The notes under the pieces: model-generated | The model's input: only the letters and a program-made list of their open reading frames with translations | Database searches by the model: none | Told to the model about the DNA's origin: nothing | In this document: positions 37,317-45,578 of the stretch, piece after piece | Position numbering within the stretch: the stretch's first letter is position 1 | How the letters are laid out: every line of letters begins with the position of its first letter | Translations under genes and position numbers: made by a program | Assembly: GCF_014649855.1 (NCBI RefSeq) | Contig: NZ_BMTV01000003.1 | Span: 309,267-373,266 of the forward strand | Direction: 5' to 3' | Length of the DNA stretch: 64,000 nucleotides | Source: Streptomyces roseolus | GTDB lineage: Bacteria; Actinomycetota; Actinomycetes; Streptomycetales; Streptomycetaceae

Positions 37317-37888
37317 CGGCTCCCCCGTCCCTCGACACCCCGCCACCGCACCAGAGCCGGAAGACGGAGGAGGTACAGGCGTTCGACACCGTGCAGCACG
37401 TGGGCATCGGCCTCTCCCACGACGGCCGGCTGTACTCCTGCCGACGCCTCAACCTCCTGCTGGCCGACGCGCAGATGCTGTACGCGCTCTACAAGAAGCA
37501 CCACTGGCTCATGCGGGGGCCCACCTTCCACCAGCTGCACCTGCTGCTGGACCGGCATGCGGAACAGCAGTTGGCGATCGTCGACCTCCTCGCCGAACGC
37601 GTCCAGAGCCTCGGCGGCGTCGCCGTCGGAGACCCACGCCACGCCGCCGAGATGACCCGTGTCCCCCGCCCACCCGACGGCGTGGAGAAGGTGCCCGCCA
37701 TGCTGTCGCGTCTCCTGGCGGCACACGAGACGATCCTCGTCGACGCCCGGGACGCGGCACGTCGGGTGGCGGACCTGGGCGACGCCGGCAGCGAGGATCT
37801 GATCGTCTCCGAGGTCATCCGGACCGGTGAGACGCACATCTGGTTCCTCGGCGAGCACCTGGTCGACACCCCGCTGACCCGCGCCTGA
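37313..37888 (+). CDS. dps: Dps-family ferritin-like DNA-protection protein
   Basis: The 191-residue protein keeps the whole ferroxidase site of the Dps family: His64, His76, Asp91 and Glu95 with the exact 12/15/4 spacing seen in Escherichia coli Dps (KHHWLMRGPTFHQLH then DLLAE). It should form dodecamers that oxidise Fe(II) with peroxide and shield DNA. An N-terminal extension of about 25 residues is Pro-rich with some basic residues, a place where some Dps proteins bind DNA. CGGAGTGGAAC precedes ATG 37313. It overlaps doxX and is followed by two hydrolases. Confidence 0.92.
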   Translation: MTAPPSLDTPPPHQSRKTEEVQAFDTVQHVGIGLSHDGRLYSCRRLNLLLADAQMLYALYKKHHWLMRGPTFHQLHLLLDRHAEQQLAIVDLLAERVQSLGGVAVGDPRHAAEMTRVPRPPDGVEKVPAMLSRLLAAHETILVDARDAARRVADLGDAGSEDLIVSEVIRTGETHIWFLGEHLVDTPLTRA

Positions 37889-37942
37889 GAGGCCTGTTCC
37901 GCCCCCCTCGTTCGACGAACCCCGCACAGAAAGCGCATACGC

Positions 37943-38800
37943 ATGTTCCCTGCCCAGCCCCTGTCAGCGAAGGGCGTCTCGCGGCGCGCGGCTATCACGG
38001 CCGGTGCCGCCACGGTCGCATCGCTCGGCATCGGGACCGCCGCCGCGAGCCCCGCCGCCGCCCAGGACCGTGCCCTCTCCGGGAAGCCCCGGCCCACGAT
38101 CGTCCTGGTCCACGGCGCGTTCGCCGACGCGTCGAGCTGGTCACCCGTCATCGAACGGCTTCAGGACCGCGGTCACCAGGTGCTCGCCCCGGCCAACCCG
38201 CTGCGCGGACTGCACCACGACGCCGCCCACATCGCGGCCGTCCTGGAAAGCGTAGAGGGCCCCGTGGTCCTGGCCGGCCACTCCTACGGCGGAGCGGTGA
38301 TCACCCAGGCCGCCGCGCGCATCCCCGGCGTCCGGGCACTCGTCTACGTCGCGGCGTTCATGCCTGACGCCGGTGAGGTGCTCGGCGAACTGTCGGCCCG
38401 ATTCCCGGGTTCGCAGCTGGCACCGGCGCTCACCCAGGTGGCCTCCCCCGCGCCCGACGGCTCCCCCGGCCTCGACCTCTACATCAGGACCGACCGTTTC
38501 CACCAGGTCTTCGCCCAGGACGTGCCGCGCGACACCGCCCGCACGCTCGCCGCCGTCCAGCGTCCGCTGAGCGCCACCGCCTTCGGCGACCAGGCGACGA
38601 CGGCGGCCTGGCGCGCTCTGCCGTCCTGGACGCTGATCGCCACCGAGGACCACGGCATCCCGCCGGAGCTCCAGCGCTTCCAGGCCCGGCGCGCAGGCTC
38701 GCACACGGTCGAGGTCCCCAGCTCACACCTGCCCCTCCAGAGCTTCCCGCACGCGGTGACCTCGCTGATCCGATCGGCCGCCGACGCCGTCCGGCGCTGA
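37943..38800 (+). CDS. Secreted (Tat-type) alpha/beta hydrolase
   Basis: This 285-residue protein has an N-terminal SRRAAITAGAATVASLGIG, a twin-arginine signal peptide ending near ASPAAAQ. The hydrolase core has VLVHGAFADASSW, the nucleophile elbow VLAGHSYGGAVI and the catalytic His in VPSSHLPLQSFP. It is therefore likely an extracellular esterase or haloperoxidase-like enzyme acting on an unknown substrate. It is in line with dps (54-bp gap) and the next hydrolase (28-bp gap). Confidence 0.85.
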   Translation: MFPAQPLSAKGVSRRAAITAGAATVASLGIGTAAASPAAAQDRALSGKPRPTIVLVHGAFADASSWSPVIERLQDRGHQVLAPANPLRGLHHDAAHIAAVLESVEGPVVLAGHSYGGAVITQAAARIPGVRALVYVAAFMPDAGEVLGELSARFPGSQLAPALTQVASPAPDGSPGLDLYIRTDRFHQVFAQDVPRDTARTLAAVQRPLSATAFGDQATTAAWRALPSWTLIATEDHGIPPELQRFQARRAGSHTVEVPSSHLPLQSFPHAVTSLIRSAADAVRR

Positions 38801-38828
38801 CGGCGCCCCACTCCCGAAGGACTCTTCC

Positions 38829-39710
38829 GTGTCACTACCCTCCGACAACTCCTACGCCCGTGACCTCGCCCAGGTCGAACGGGCCAACGCCGACGGCCGC
38901 GTCCCCGTGGTCTTCGTCCACGGCCTGTGGCTCCTGCCCACCAGCTGGGAGCGGTGGGCGTCCGTGTTCGACGCCGCCGGTTTCGTCCCGGTCATGCCGG
39001 GCTGGCCCGACGACCCCGAGACGGTCGAGGAGGCCAACGCCCACCCCGAGGTCTTCGCCGGCAAGAGCGTGGGCCAGGTCGCCGACCACTTCTGCGACCT
39101 CGTGCGGAAGCTCGACCGCAAGCCGGTGGTGGTCGGGCACTCCTTCGGCGGCCTGATCACGCAGATCATCGCGGGCCGCGGGCTGTCCCGTGCCTCGGTG
39201 GCCATCGACCCGGCCCCGTTCCGGGGCGTGCTGCCCCTGCCCCTGTCCTCCCTGCGCGCGGCCAGTGCGGTGCTCGGCAACCCCGCCAACTACCACCGGG
39301 CCGTGCCGCTCACCTACGAGCAGTTCCGGTACTCGTTCGCCAACGCCGTCACCGAGACCGAAGCGCGCGAGCTGTACGAGACCTTCGCCGTGCCGGCGTC
39401 GGGCGAGCCGCTGTTCCAGGCCGCGGTCGCGAACGTCAACCCCTGGACCGAAGTCAAGGTGGACACCCTGAACCCCGACCGGGGCCCCCTCCTCATCCTC
39501 TCCGGGGACAAGGACAAGACCGTTCCGTGGGCCATCGCGAACGCCTCGTACAAGAAGCAGGTGCGCAACGAGTCCGCCGTCACGGAAATCCAGGAGATCC
39601 CGGGGCGGGGCCACGCCCTCACCATCGACAGCGGATGGCGCGAGGTCGCAGAAACCGCCCTCGCCTTCCTCAGCCGCCACGTCGACGCCACGGGTTCGGA
39701 GGCGACATGA
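38829..39710 (+). CDS. Cytoplasmic alpha/beta hydrolase
   Basis: The 293-residue enzyme begins at GTG 38829 and has no signal peptide. It keeps VVFVHGLWLLPTSWERW, the elbow VVGHSFGGLITQ, the acid in LSGDKDKTVPW and the His in IPGRGHALTIDSGW. It is the last gene of the stress operon, followed by a strong terminator at 39737. It is only distantly like the preceding secreted hydrolase. Substrate unknown; detoxification of an ester or lactone fits the operon but is a guess. Confidence 0.85.
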   Translation: MSLPSDNSYARDLAQVERANADGRVPVVFVHGLWLLPTSWERWASVFDAAGFVPVMPGWPDDPETVEEANAHPEVFAGKSVGQVADHFCDLVRKLDRKPVVVGHSFGGLITQIIAGRGLSRASVAIDPAPFRGVLPLPLSSLRAASAVLGNPANYHRAVPLTYEQFRYSFANAVTETEARELYETFAVPASGEPLFQAAVANVNPWTEVKVDTLNPDRGPLLILSGDKDKTVPWAIANASYKKQVRNESAVTEIQEIPGRGHALTIDSGWREVAETALAFLSRHVDATGSEAT

Positions 39711-39736
39711 CCACCGGCTGACCCCCGCACCACTCC

Positions 39737-39786
39737 GAGCGGCCGGTCCGGACCTCTGCGTCCCGGACCGGCCGCTCCGCGTTTTC
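39737..39786 (+). terminator. Strong rho-independent terminator of the stress operon
   Basis: A perfect 15-bp stem (39737-39751 with 39763-39777, arms beginning GAGCGGCCGG and CCGGACCGGC) with an 11-base loop is followed by a short GTTTT run at 39781-39785. It sits 27 bp behind the last gene and isolates the LAL gene at 40033. Confidence 0.85.
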
Positions 39787-40032
39787 CGCCCCGCCCCTCG
39801 ACGGATCCACTCTCCGAAGAACGGGCGGAAGAGTCCGAAGAGTCACCCCCGCGGCCCAGGGCTACGGAGTTCCGGCCGGTGAACACGGAGAACTCTGGCC
39901 CGTGGCTGCAGGGCTTTGGCCTGTAGGTGCGCGACCGCCGGTTCGGCTCCGCCCGCGACCTAGCGTCGAAGCGTCGTGGGAGCGCGCCCGCGCCACGGTT
40001 CGACGCAGTCACGGTTCCCAAGGAGCGGCACG

Positions 40033-42798
40033 ATGACGTCCGACGGCACCGCGGGGGCACCATCCCGGCTCGGTACGTCGCTGACCGGGCGCGCTGCCCC
40101 CTGGGCAGCCCTGCGGAACGCCCTGCTCGCAGCCCCGGTCGAAGGGCGGGCGCTGTGGCTGCGCGGAGAGGCCGGCATCGGCAAGACCGCGCTGCTGGAC
40201 CAGGCCGTCTCCTTCGCCTCGGAACAGGGGATGCGCGTCCTGCGCGCCGCCGGCACCGCGCCAGAGTCAGGCGTGGCCTTCGGTGTCCTGCGCCGGCTGG
40301 TCCAGCCTCTGCTGGACCGGCAGGACGTGCTGACCGCTTCCCTGCGCCACTGTCTGGAAGAAGCCGCAGCAGGCGCGCCTCCCGCAGGTCCGGCCGTCGC
40401 CGCCGCCACCCTGGCGCTGCTCAGCGGGATCGCCGACGAACAACCCCTCCTCCTGGCCGTCGACAACCTCCCATGGGTGGATGCGCCCAGCGCCGGGGTT
40501 CTGGCCTTCCTCCAACGCAGACTCACTGCCGCGCCGCTCGTCCTCATCTGTGCCCTGCGCGCGGAGGACGCATCGGGCCTGGACACCACCGGTGCCGAGG
40601 TCTGGGACCTCGCTCCCCTGACCCCCGCCGAATCGGCGGCGGTCCTGCGCCACCGCCGTCCCGACCTCCCGGCGAAGACCCGAGCCCGTCTGGTACGGGA
40701 AGCCGTCGGCAACCCGCTGGCTCTGGTGGGGAGCGCCGCTGGACCGGGGTGCTCTCCCGACGCGTGTCAGGTTTCAGCGCCGACCGCACTGTCACCAGGC
40801 GAACAGCTGGAGCACGACTTCGCCCTCCGACTGAACGCCCTGCCTCCAGGGACTCGGTTCCTGCTGCTGCTCCACGCGCTCGCGGGCCACGAGGAACGCA
40901 GTATCCGCCTGGCGCTTGAGGCCGCGGACGCCGCCGGGGCGGCGGCATCGGAAAACACGCTGGTGACGGCCGAGAGGTCCGGCCTGGTCCGGCTGCAGCA
41001 CGCCCGGCTGACCTTCCTGCACCCTCTCGTCCGCACATCGCTGGTACGGACGGCCTCCTCCCCGGACCTGCGCCGCGCCCACGCGGCCCTGGCCGCCGTA
41101 CTGCCCCATGACGACGAACGGCGTGCCACCCACCTGGCAAGCGCCGTAGCGGGTACCGACGACGGCGTGGCGGACCACCTCGTGGAGGTCGCCCGCCGCA
41201 CGATCCGCCGCGGCGGTCACCACGAAGCCGCAACGCTCCTGGAGCGTGCCGCGCGGCTGAGCGCACGACCGGAAACACGTGGCGCCAGGCTCACGGCCGC
41301 CGCCAACGCGGCGGCCATCGGCGGACAGCCGGCCATCGCCGCCCGCCTGCTGGCGGAGGCCGAGGCCAACGGCGTAGCCGCCGACAGCCGGCCCCTGTGG
41401 GAACTGACCGACGCCTACGTACGGTTCGAGGTCGACGGTGACTACTCCCCCGCTGCTGCCCGTCTCCCGACGCTGCTCGCCCGTCTGCCCGCCTGCACCA
41501 CGACGGCGGACGACGCCGTACCAGAGACCCTCCACTTCCTGCTTCACCTGACGGCTGCCTTCTCCGGGGATCCGGCGCTCCAAGACGCTCTGCGCGCGGA
41601 ACTGCCTTTCCACGGGGCCGTCGCACGGTTCTGCTTCGACCTCTGGAACCGGCCCGCCCGCCAGGCCCCCGGCGACACGCGGCGTCTTCGGCGCCTGATC
41701 GCAGCACTTTCACCCGAGGAGGAGACACAGCAGGCCTGGCAGCTGCTGTGGATCGCGGCTGCCCTCGACTGTGTGGGCGAGCACGCCCAACTCTGGCACC
41801 GCGTGGTCCAACAAGCGCCTTACCTGACTCAGGCGCACGTGAGCCTCGCCACCTGCGGGGACGACTATCTGCGGGGCCGATGGGACCGCTGCATCTCCGT
41901 CTCCCGCCAGGGCGCGAACACGGCTCGCGAGCAGGGCTGCGGATTCCACGCGCGTCTGTTCCGCCTCACCGAGGCCTCGGCGCACGCGGCCCGTGGCCGG
42001 CAGACGGACGCAGAAGCGGTCCTGGAACGGATCGAGCCCTGGGCGAGGGAACGCGGCCAGTCCTACGTCCTGCGCAGGATCACCGGCATCCGCGCCGTCC
42101 TCGCCCTGTCCCTGGGAGAGGACGAGACCGCGTACTCCCTCGCGGCCCTCCTCACCCCGCCGGGTACGTTCGCCGAACAGGAACCGCATGCCCCGCACAT
42201 GTTCCTCACCTTGGTCGAGGCAGCGGTACGAACCGGGCGGCGCGCTGAGGCGCTGCGCCACGTCGCGGCGGGCCACGCCATCGGCATGGGAGACGTCGGC
42301 CCCCGCCACGCCTTCCTGCTGGCGGCCGCCGAGGCGATGGCCGCCGAAGGTGAGGACGTACATACCCTCAGCGAGGCCGCCTACGCGATGCCGGGAGCGG
42401 ACGCATGGCCCTTCGAGCTGGCGCGCCTGCACCTGCGCCACGGCGTGTGGCTGCGGCTCGCCCATCGCCCCGAGCAGGCCCGTCCTCACCTGCTGACCGC
42501 GCACACGCACTTCACCCGGCTAAAGGCGGAAGCCTGGGAGCTCAGGGCCGCGGAGGAACTCCGGGCTGCCGGCACCGTCGTCGCGCGAGCCCGGCCGACC
42601 GAGGTCTGGCGGTTGTCCCCCCAAGAGCTTCGCATCGCGCGGCTCGTGGCATCCGGGCTGAGCAACGGACAGATCGCCGAGCGGCTGAAGGTGTCACCGC
42701 GCACGGTGGGGACCCATCTCTACAAGATCTTCCCGAAGGTCAACGTGGCCTCCCGCGCGGCCCTGGCGCACGCGGTGCGCGAAGCGTACGCCCCATGA
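40033..42798 (+). CDS. LAL-type LuxR transcriptional regulator 2
   Basis: The 921-residue protein has Walker A LRGEAGIGKTALL and a weakened Walker B (LLLAVDNLPWVDAPS, where the second Asp of the usual VDDLHW is Asn). A long TPR-like middle follows, and the C-terminal LuxR domain is LSPQELRIARLVASGLSNGQ with VSPRTVGTHLYKIFPKVNV. Start ATG 40033 follows AGGAGCGG. Upstream is the stress operon, downstream the convergent AraC gene. Its targets are unknown; ATP hydrolysis may be altered by the Asn. Confidence 0.87.
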   Translation: MTSDGTAGAPSRLGTSLTGRAAPWAALRNALLAAPVEGRALWLRGEAGIGKTALLDQAVSFASEQGMRVLRAAGTAPESGVAFGVLRRLVQPLLDRQDVLTASLRHCLEEAAAGAPPAGPAVAAATLALLSGIADEQPLLLAVDNLPWVDAPSAGVLAFLQRRLTAAPLVLICALRAEDASGLDTTGAEVWDLAPLTPAESAAVLRHRRPDLPAKTRARLVREAVGNPLALVGSAAGPGCSPDACQVSAPTALSPGEQLEHDFALRLNALPPGTRFLLLLHALAGHEERSIRLALEAADAAGAAASENTLVTAERSGLVRLQHARLTFLHPLVRTSLVRTASSPDLRRAHAALAAVLPHDDERRATHLASAVAGTDDGVADHLVEVARRTIRRGGHHEAATLLERAARLSARPETRGARLTAAANAAAIGGQPAIAARLLAEAEANGVAADSRPLWELTDAYVRFEVDGDYSPAAARLPTLLARLPACTTTADDAVPETLHFLLHLTAAFSGDPALQDALRAELPFHGAVARFCFDLWNRPARQAPGDTRRLRRLIAALSPEEETQQAWQLLWIAAALDCVGEHAQLWHRVVQQAPYLTQAHVSLATCGDDYLRGRWDRCISVSRQGANTAREQGCGFHARLFRLTEASAHAARGRQTDAEAVLERIEPWARERGQSYVLRRITGIRAVLALSLGEDETAYSLAALLTPPGTFAEQEPHAPHMFLTLVEAAVRTGRRAEALRHVAAGHAIGMGDVGPRHAFLLAAAEAMAAEGEDVHTLSEAAYAMPGADAWPFELARLHLRHGVWLRLAHRPEQARPHLLTAHTHFTRLKAEAWELRAAEELRAAGTVVARARPTEVWRLSPQELRIARLVASGLSNGQIAERLKVSPRTVGTHLYKIFPKVNVASRAALAHAVREAYAP

Positions 42799-42872
42799 AC
42801 GGCCGCCTCGCCCGCGAATTACGGGAGCGCCAGTCCGGAAGACATGCGGCAGGCGGCGTTCGCCTCCCCGGG

Positions 42873-43853
42873 TCAGGCGAGGGGCCGAGGGCCCGTCCCC
42901 TGCCTCGCCTGCTGCCGCCACTCCCGCGGGGTCACGTCGTAGGCGGACCGGAACCGGCGGGTGAAGTGGCTCGGGCTGGAGAAGCCGCAGCGTGCCGCGA
43001 GGGCCGCGATGGTGAGGCCCGCGTGATCGGGGGAGGCCAGCATCCGCCGGGCGGTGGCGAGCCGCTCGTTGATCACCCACTGTTCCAGGCTCAAGTCGGC
43101 GTCGCGCAGCACCTGGTAGAGATGCCGGACCGAGACCCCGTGCGCGGCGGCAATGCTCTCCGCGCAGAGGGCAGGGTCGGTGTGGTGCCGACGGACGTGG
43201 GCCATCACCCGGGTGAGCAGGGTCTCGTCCATCACCGACCGCACGGCCGGCGTCCGGGGGTCGTGCGCCGCGGATACCAGGAGCGCGCGGACCAGGTCGG
43301 CGGTGGCACCTGCCAGTGCGGTCGCACCGGGGTCCCGGGCCAGTCGGCCCGGATTCCGCCACATGCCACGCAGGTGGCGAAGGACGAGGTCGTGGAGCGG
43401 ACTCGCCCGCAGCTGGAGGGAGGCCCTCACCACCGTCTCGACGGGCAGGCCGATCCGCTCGACGTCGAAGACCGTGGCCTGCGAGCCCCCGTTGCCCGAC
43501 CATCCGTAGACGCGGGGCGAGAGCTCGTGGAACACGCAGACGTCATCGGGTCCGAAGGTCATCCGCTGACCGGCGACCTCCGCCCGGCCCGTTCCCCGGT
43601 GTTGGAGCGACACCGACACGACCGGGTTGCTGCGCTGACTGCGGATGTGCGCGGGTGTGCGGTGGGCCTCGAAACCGCTGTTGTACGTGGAGAACATGGG
43701 CAGTTCCCCGACGTTCCACAGCTCCATCCGGGCATGGACGCCCTCGGGGGTCTTCTCATGGGCGATGTGGTTGGGCACCGACTCGTTCGTCATCCCGTGG
43801 CGGAAGGCCTCCAGCCGTTCGGCGGGAGGCAAGGCGTCAGTGTCCAGCAGCAA
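42873..43853 (-). CDS. AraC-family regulator 3
   Basis: About 326 residues with an AraC_binding_2 half (VSVSLQHRGTGRAEV; FGPDDVCVFHELSPRVYGW) and an HTH half (RRHHTDPALCAESIAAAHGV, SVRHLYQVLRDADLSLEQWV, AARCGFSSPSHFTRRFRSAY). It starts with TTG; GGAGG lies four bases before TTG 43856 and seven before TTG 43853, so 43853 is slightly favoured. It is convergent with the LAL gene. It differs from the two AraC regulators at 28-30 kb more than they differ from each other. Confidence 0.83.
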   Translation of the reverse strand: MLLDTDALPPAERLEAFRHGMTNESVPNHIAHEKTPEGVHARMELWNVGELPMFSTYNSGFEAHRTPAHIRSQRSNPVVSVSLQHRGTGRAEVAGQRMTFGPDDVCVFHELSPRVYGWSGNGGSQATVFDVERIGLPVETVVRASLQLRASPLHDLVLRHLRGMWRNPGRLARDPGATALAGATADLVRALLVSAAHDPRTPAVRSVMDETLLTRVMAHVRRHHTDPALCAESIAAAHGVSVRHLYQVLRDADLSLEQWVINERLATARRMLASPDHAGLTIAALAARCGFSSPSHFTRRFRSAYDVTPREWRQQARQGTGPRPLA

Positions 43854-43998
43854 CAACGTTCCTCCACCTGTATGGCATGGCTCGAAACCTAATTCTCTCC
43901 ACGCTCATGGCCGTGCTCAAGACACTTCGGAAGTGGATGCCCTTCCACGGACCGGGCTCGCCTGCCGGACGGTCGCGCGGAGCCGCGGAACGAGGCCG

Positions 43999-44433
43999 TC
44001 AGACAGGTCGGTGCCGCGTTGCCGGCGGCCCTGTGCAGATCAAGGCCATCGAGGCCCAACGGGCATGGACTGAGCGGCATTCCGTCGTCGGATGAGCCGC
44101 GAGAAACAACCGGTAGTGCTCGCTCCGGGCTGGGCGCAGCACAACGGTCGCTTCCGACACGAGGCCGTGGCGGAGTGACTCGAGGACGGTGGGCCCGTCC
44201 TCGGCTGTGACTTCGGTGTGGAAGATCCATGGTCAGGGACCCACGACGCGCGTTCGCACGACAACCGACGACGCACCCGCTCTCGTCGGAAGGGGCACGA
44301 ACCGCTTGGCGCTCGCCGAAGGCTCCCGCCGGGACGGACCGTCCAGCACGCGCACCACACGATCACGCTCCTCGGTCGAAAGGCGAGCCAGCAGGGCCAC
44401 GACCCTGTCCAGCTCGTCCGCATCCGACGTCAC
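43999..44433 (-). pseudogene. Unrecognised gene with in-frame TGA
   Basis: A GTG at 44433 opens MTSDADELDRVVALLARLST and continues to RTRVVGP, then a TGA at 44235-44233. The same frame goes on with PWIFHTEVTAEDGPTVLESL, RHGLVSEATVVLRP and SEHYRLFLAAHP until a second stop at 43999, and its codon use stays like coding DNA. The parts read as one protein of about 144 residues broken by a single stop. No family was recognised. It overlaps the small gene at 44430 by four bases. It could also be two proteins or a sequencing error. Confidence 0.5.
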
Positions 44434-44606
44434 CGATCACCCGCCAGGTCGAGATCACGCTCGGACGCCTCGGCAGAGGTATGCACCGGCTTCGGCCGGC
44501 GCCACGGATGAGCGATCGGCTGGGACACACTCCGCCACCAGGCGTCCGCGGGCACCTTCCCCGCCGGCTCGAACGGCTCACCGGGACGGGGAAGCGCCAC
44601 CGCCAC
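44430..44606 (-). CDS. Small hypothetical protein (58 aa)
   Basis: GTG 44606 opens MAVALPRPGEPFEPAGKVPA followed by DAWWRSVSQPIAHPWRRPKP and an acidic C-terminus (SERDLDLAGDR). Its stop TGA overlaps the start of the broken gene next to it (GTGA), a sign of real operonic genes. No family recognised. The frame is open nine codons upstream, so the start is uncertain. It may be the end of a longer lost gene. Confidence 0.4.
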   Translation of the reverse strand: MAVALPRPGEPFEPAGKVPADAWWRSVSQPIAHPWRRPKPVHTSAEASERDLDLAGDR

Positions 44607-45064
44607 AACTTCAGTAAAGCCCGAGGACTGACTTCAGGCCCTCGGCGGGGCCCTGAAAGGTCACGGACGGCGCCCCCGGGCTGCTGCGGGTACAGCCTCA
44701 CCGACCGCGCCCGTTCCCTGGCCTGCGGTCTCCGAGTCAGAGGTTCGCGGCCTACTGCCGGTGCATCTCTGACTCAAGTCACCAGCCAGCCCACTCGTGT
44801 TGGTCTGGGACCCGCTGGTCGTCCACTGGGACGGCAACAGGTTGCGGATCGGGTCTCAGGAACCATGTCGATGGCGGCGCCACACGTCAAGCCCCGAGGC
44901 GGACACAGTGGGGTGCGTGCCACTGGAGAGAGCGGCGGGTCGTAGCTGATGCGCGAAGCCTGCTTCGACCTTGATCAATGTCTGCGAGGCAGCCTTGGGG
45001 CGGCTCGCGAAGCTTCATGATGAACGCTTCTTGGTGGTCGAGTGCTCCGCGACAGGGCGGGCAC
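44607..45064. other. Accessory intergenic stretch without supported gene
   Basis: About 460 bases between the small operon and the RHS scrap. Open frames here lack start context and family pattern. It probably consists of eroded sequence from earlier insertions. Confidence 0.45.
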
Positions 45065-45180
45065 AACGTCGTGCACGAGGACGCCGTTGGAAATGTCCTC
45101 CGCAATCCAGATGGGGCTGTCACCATCGTCGTCGTAGGAGTTCGGCCTGGACCTCATCCAGGCCCAGATCCTGCCGTCGG
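45065..45180 (-). pseudogene. Orphan RHS/YD-repeat fragment
   Basis: On the minus strand the frame gives SRPNSYDDDGDSPIWIAED and then ISNGVLVHDV. The full RHS gene nearby has SKPNHYDGDGDNPRWIVED and TATGALTRNV at the matching place just before the RHS core ends. The scrap is therefore a second copy of the pre-tip RHS segment, cut on both sides. Orphan RHS tip modules downstream of a full rhs gene are a known feature of polymorphic toxin loci. Confidence 0.65.
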
Positions 45181-45269
45181 CCCTGCGCGGTCTGAATGCC
45201 GACGGGCCCGGTATGCGCGGTAGCCGTCAAGCGGTCGACTGCGCACCGGGCCCGCCCGTCCTGCAAGGG

Positions 45270-45461
45270 TCAGTTCTGTTCTTCGTCGCCGCGTGCGGCG
45301 CGCACGGCGAAGAACCACGAGGCTGCGAAGATGACCGCCGAGCAGGCGAACATCGCAGCGCTCTCCCGCGCTCCTCTCATGACCCAGAACGCGATACCTG
45401 CTGCGAAGGCCAGGACGGCCAAGACCGGCATGATCTTGGCGTTGCTGCGGCTTTCGTTCAC
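45270..45461 (-). CDS. Small two-helix membrane protein, candidate immunity protein
   Basis: The 63-residue product has two hydrophobic helices (IMPVLAVLAFAAGIAFWVM and SAAMFACSAVIFAASWFFAV) with charged ends (MNESRSNAK and RAARGDEEQN). GTG 45461 follows GGGAGTGGAAC. It lies 117 bp behind the end of the RHS gene on the same strand, the usual place for an immunity gene. The RHS tip is itself hydrophobic, so a membrane-acting toxin with a membrane immunity protein is possible. This function is inferred from position only. Confidence 0.6.
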   Translation of the reverse strand: MNESRSNAKIMPVLAVLAFAAGIAFWVMRGARESAAMFACSAVIFAASWFFAVRAARGDEEQN

Positions 45462-45578
45462 CTTGTTCCACTCCCTGCGCGGGGACGTCGGGGCGCTGCT
45501 CGCGAGTGCAGGCGCGGCAGCGCCCCGATTCCTGATGGCTGTGCTGTTACCGGACCTGGTCAGACCGGTGGGTAGGTG

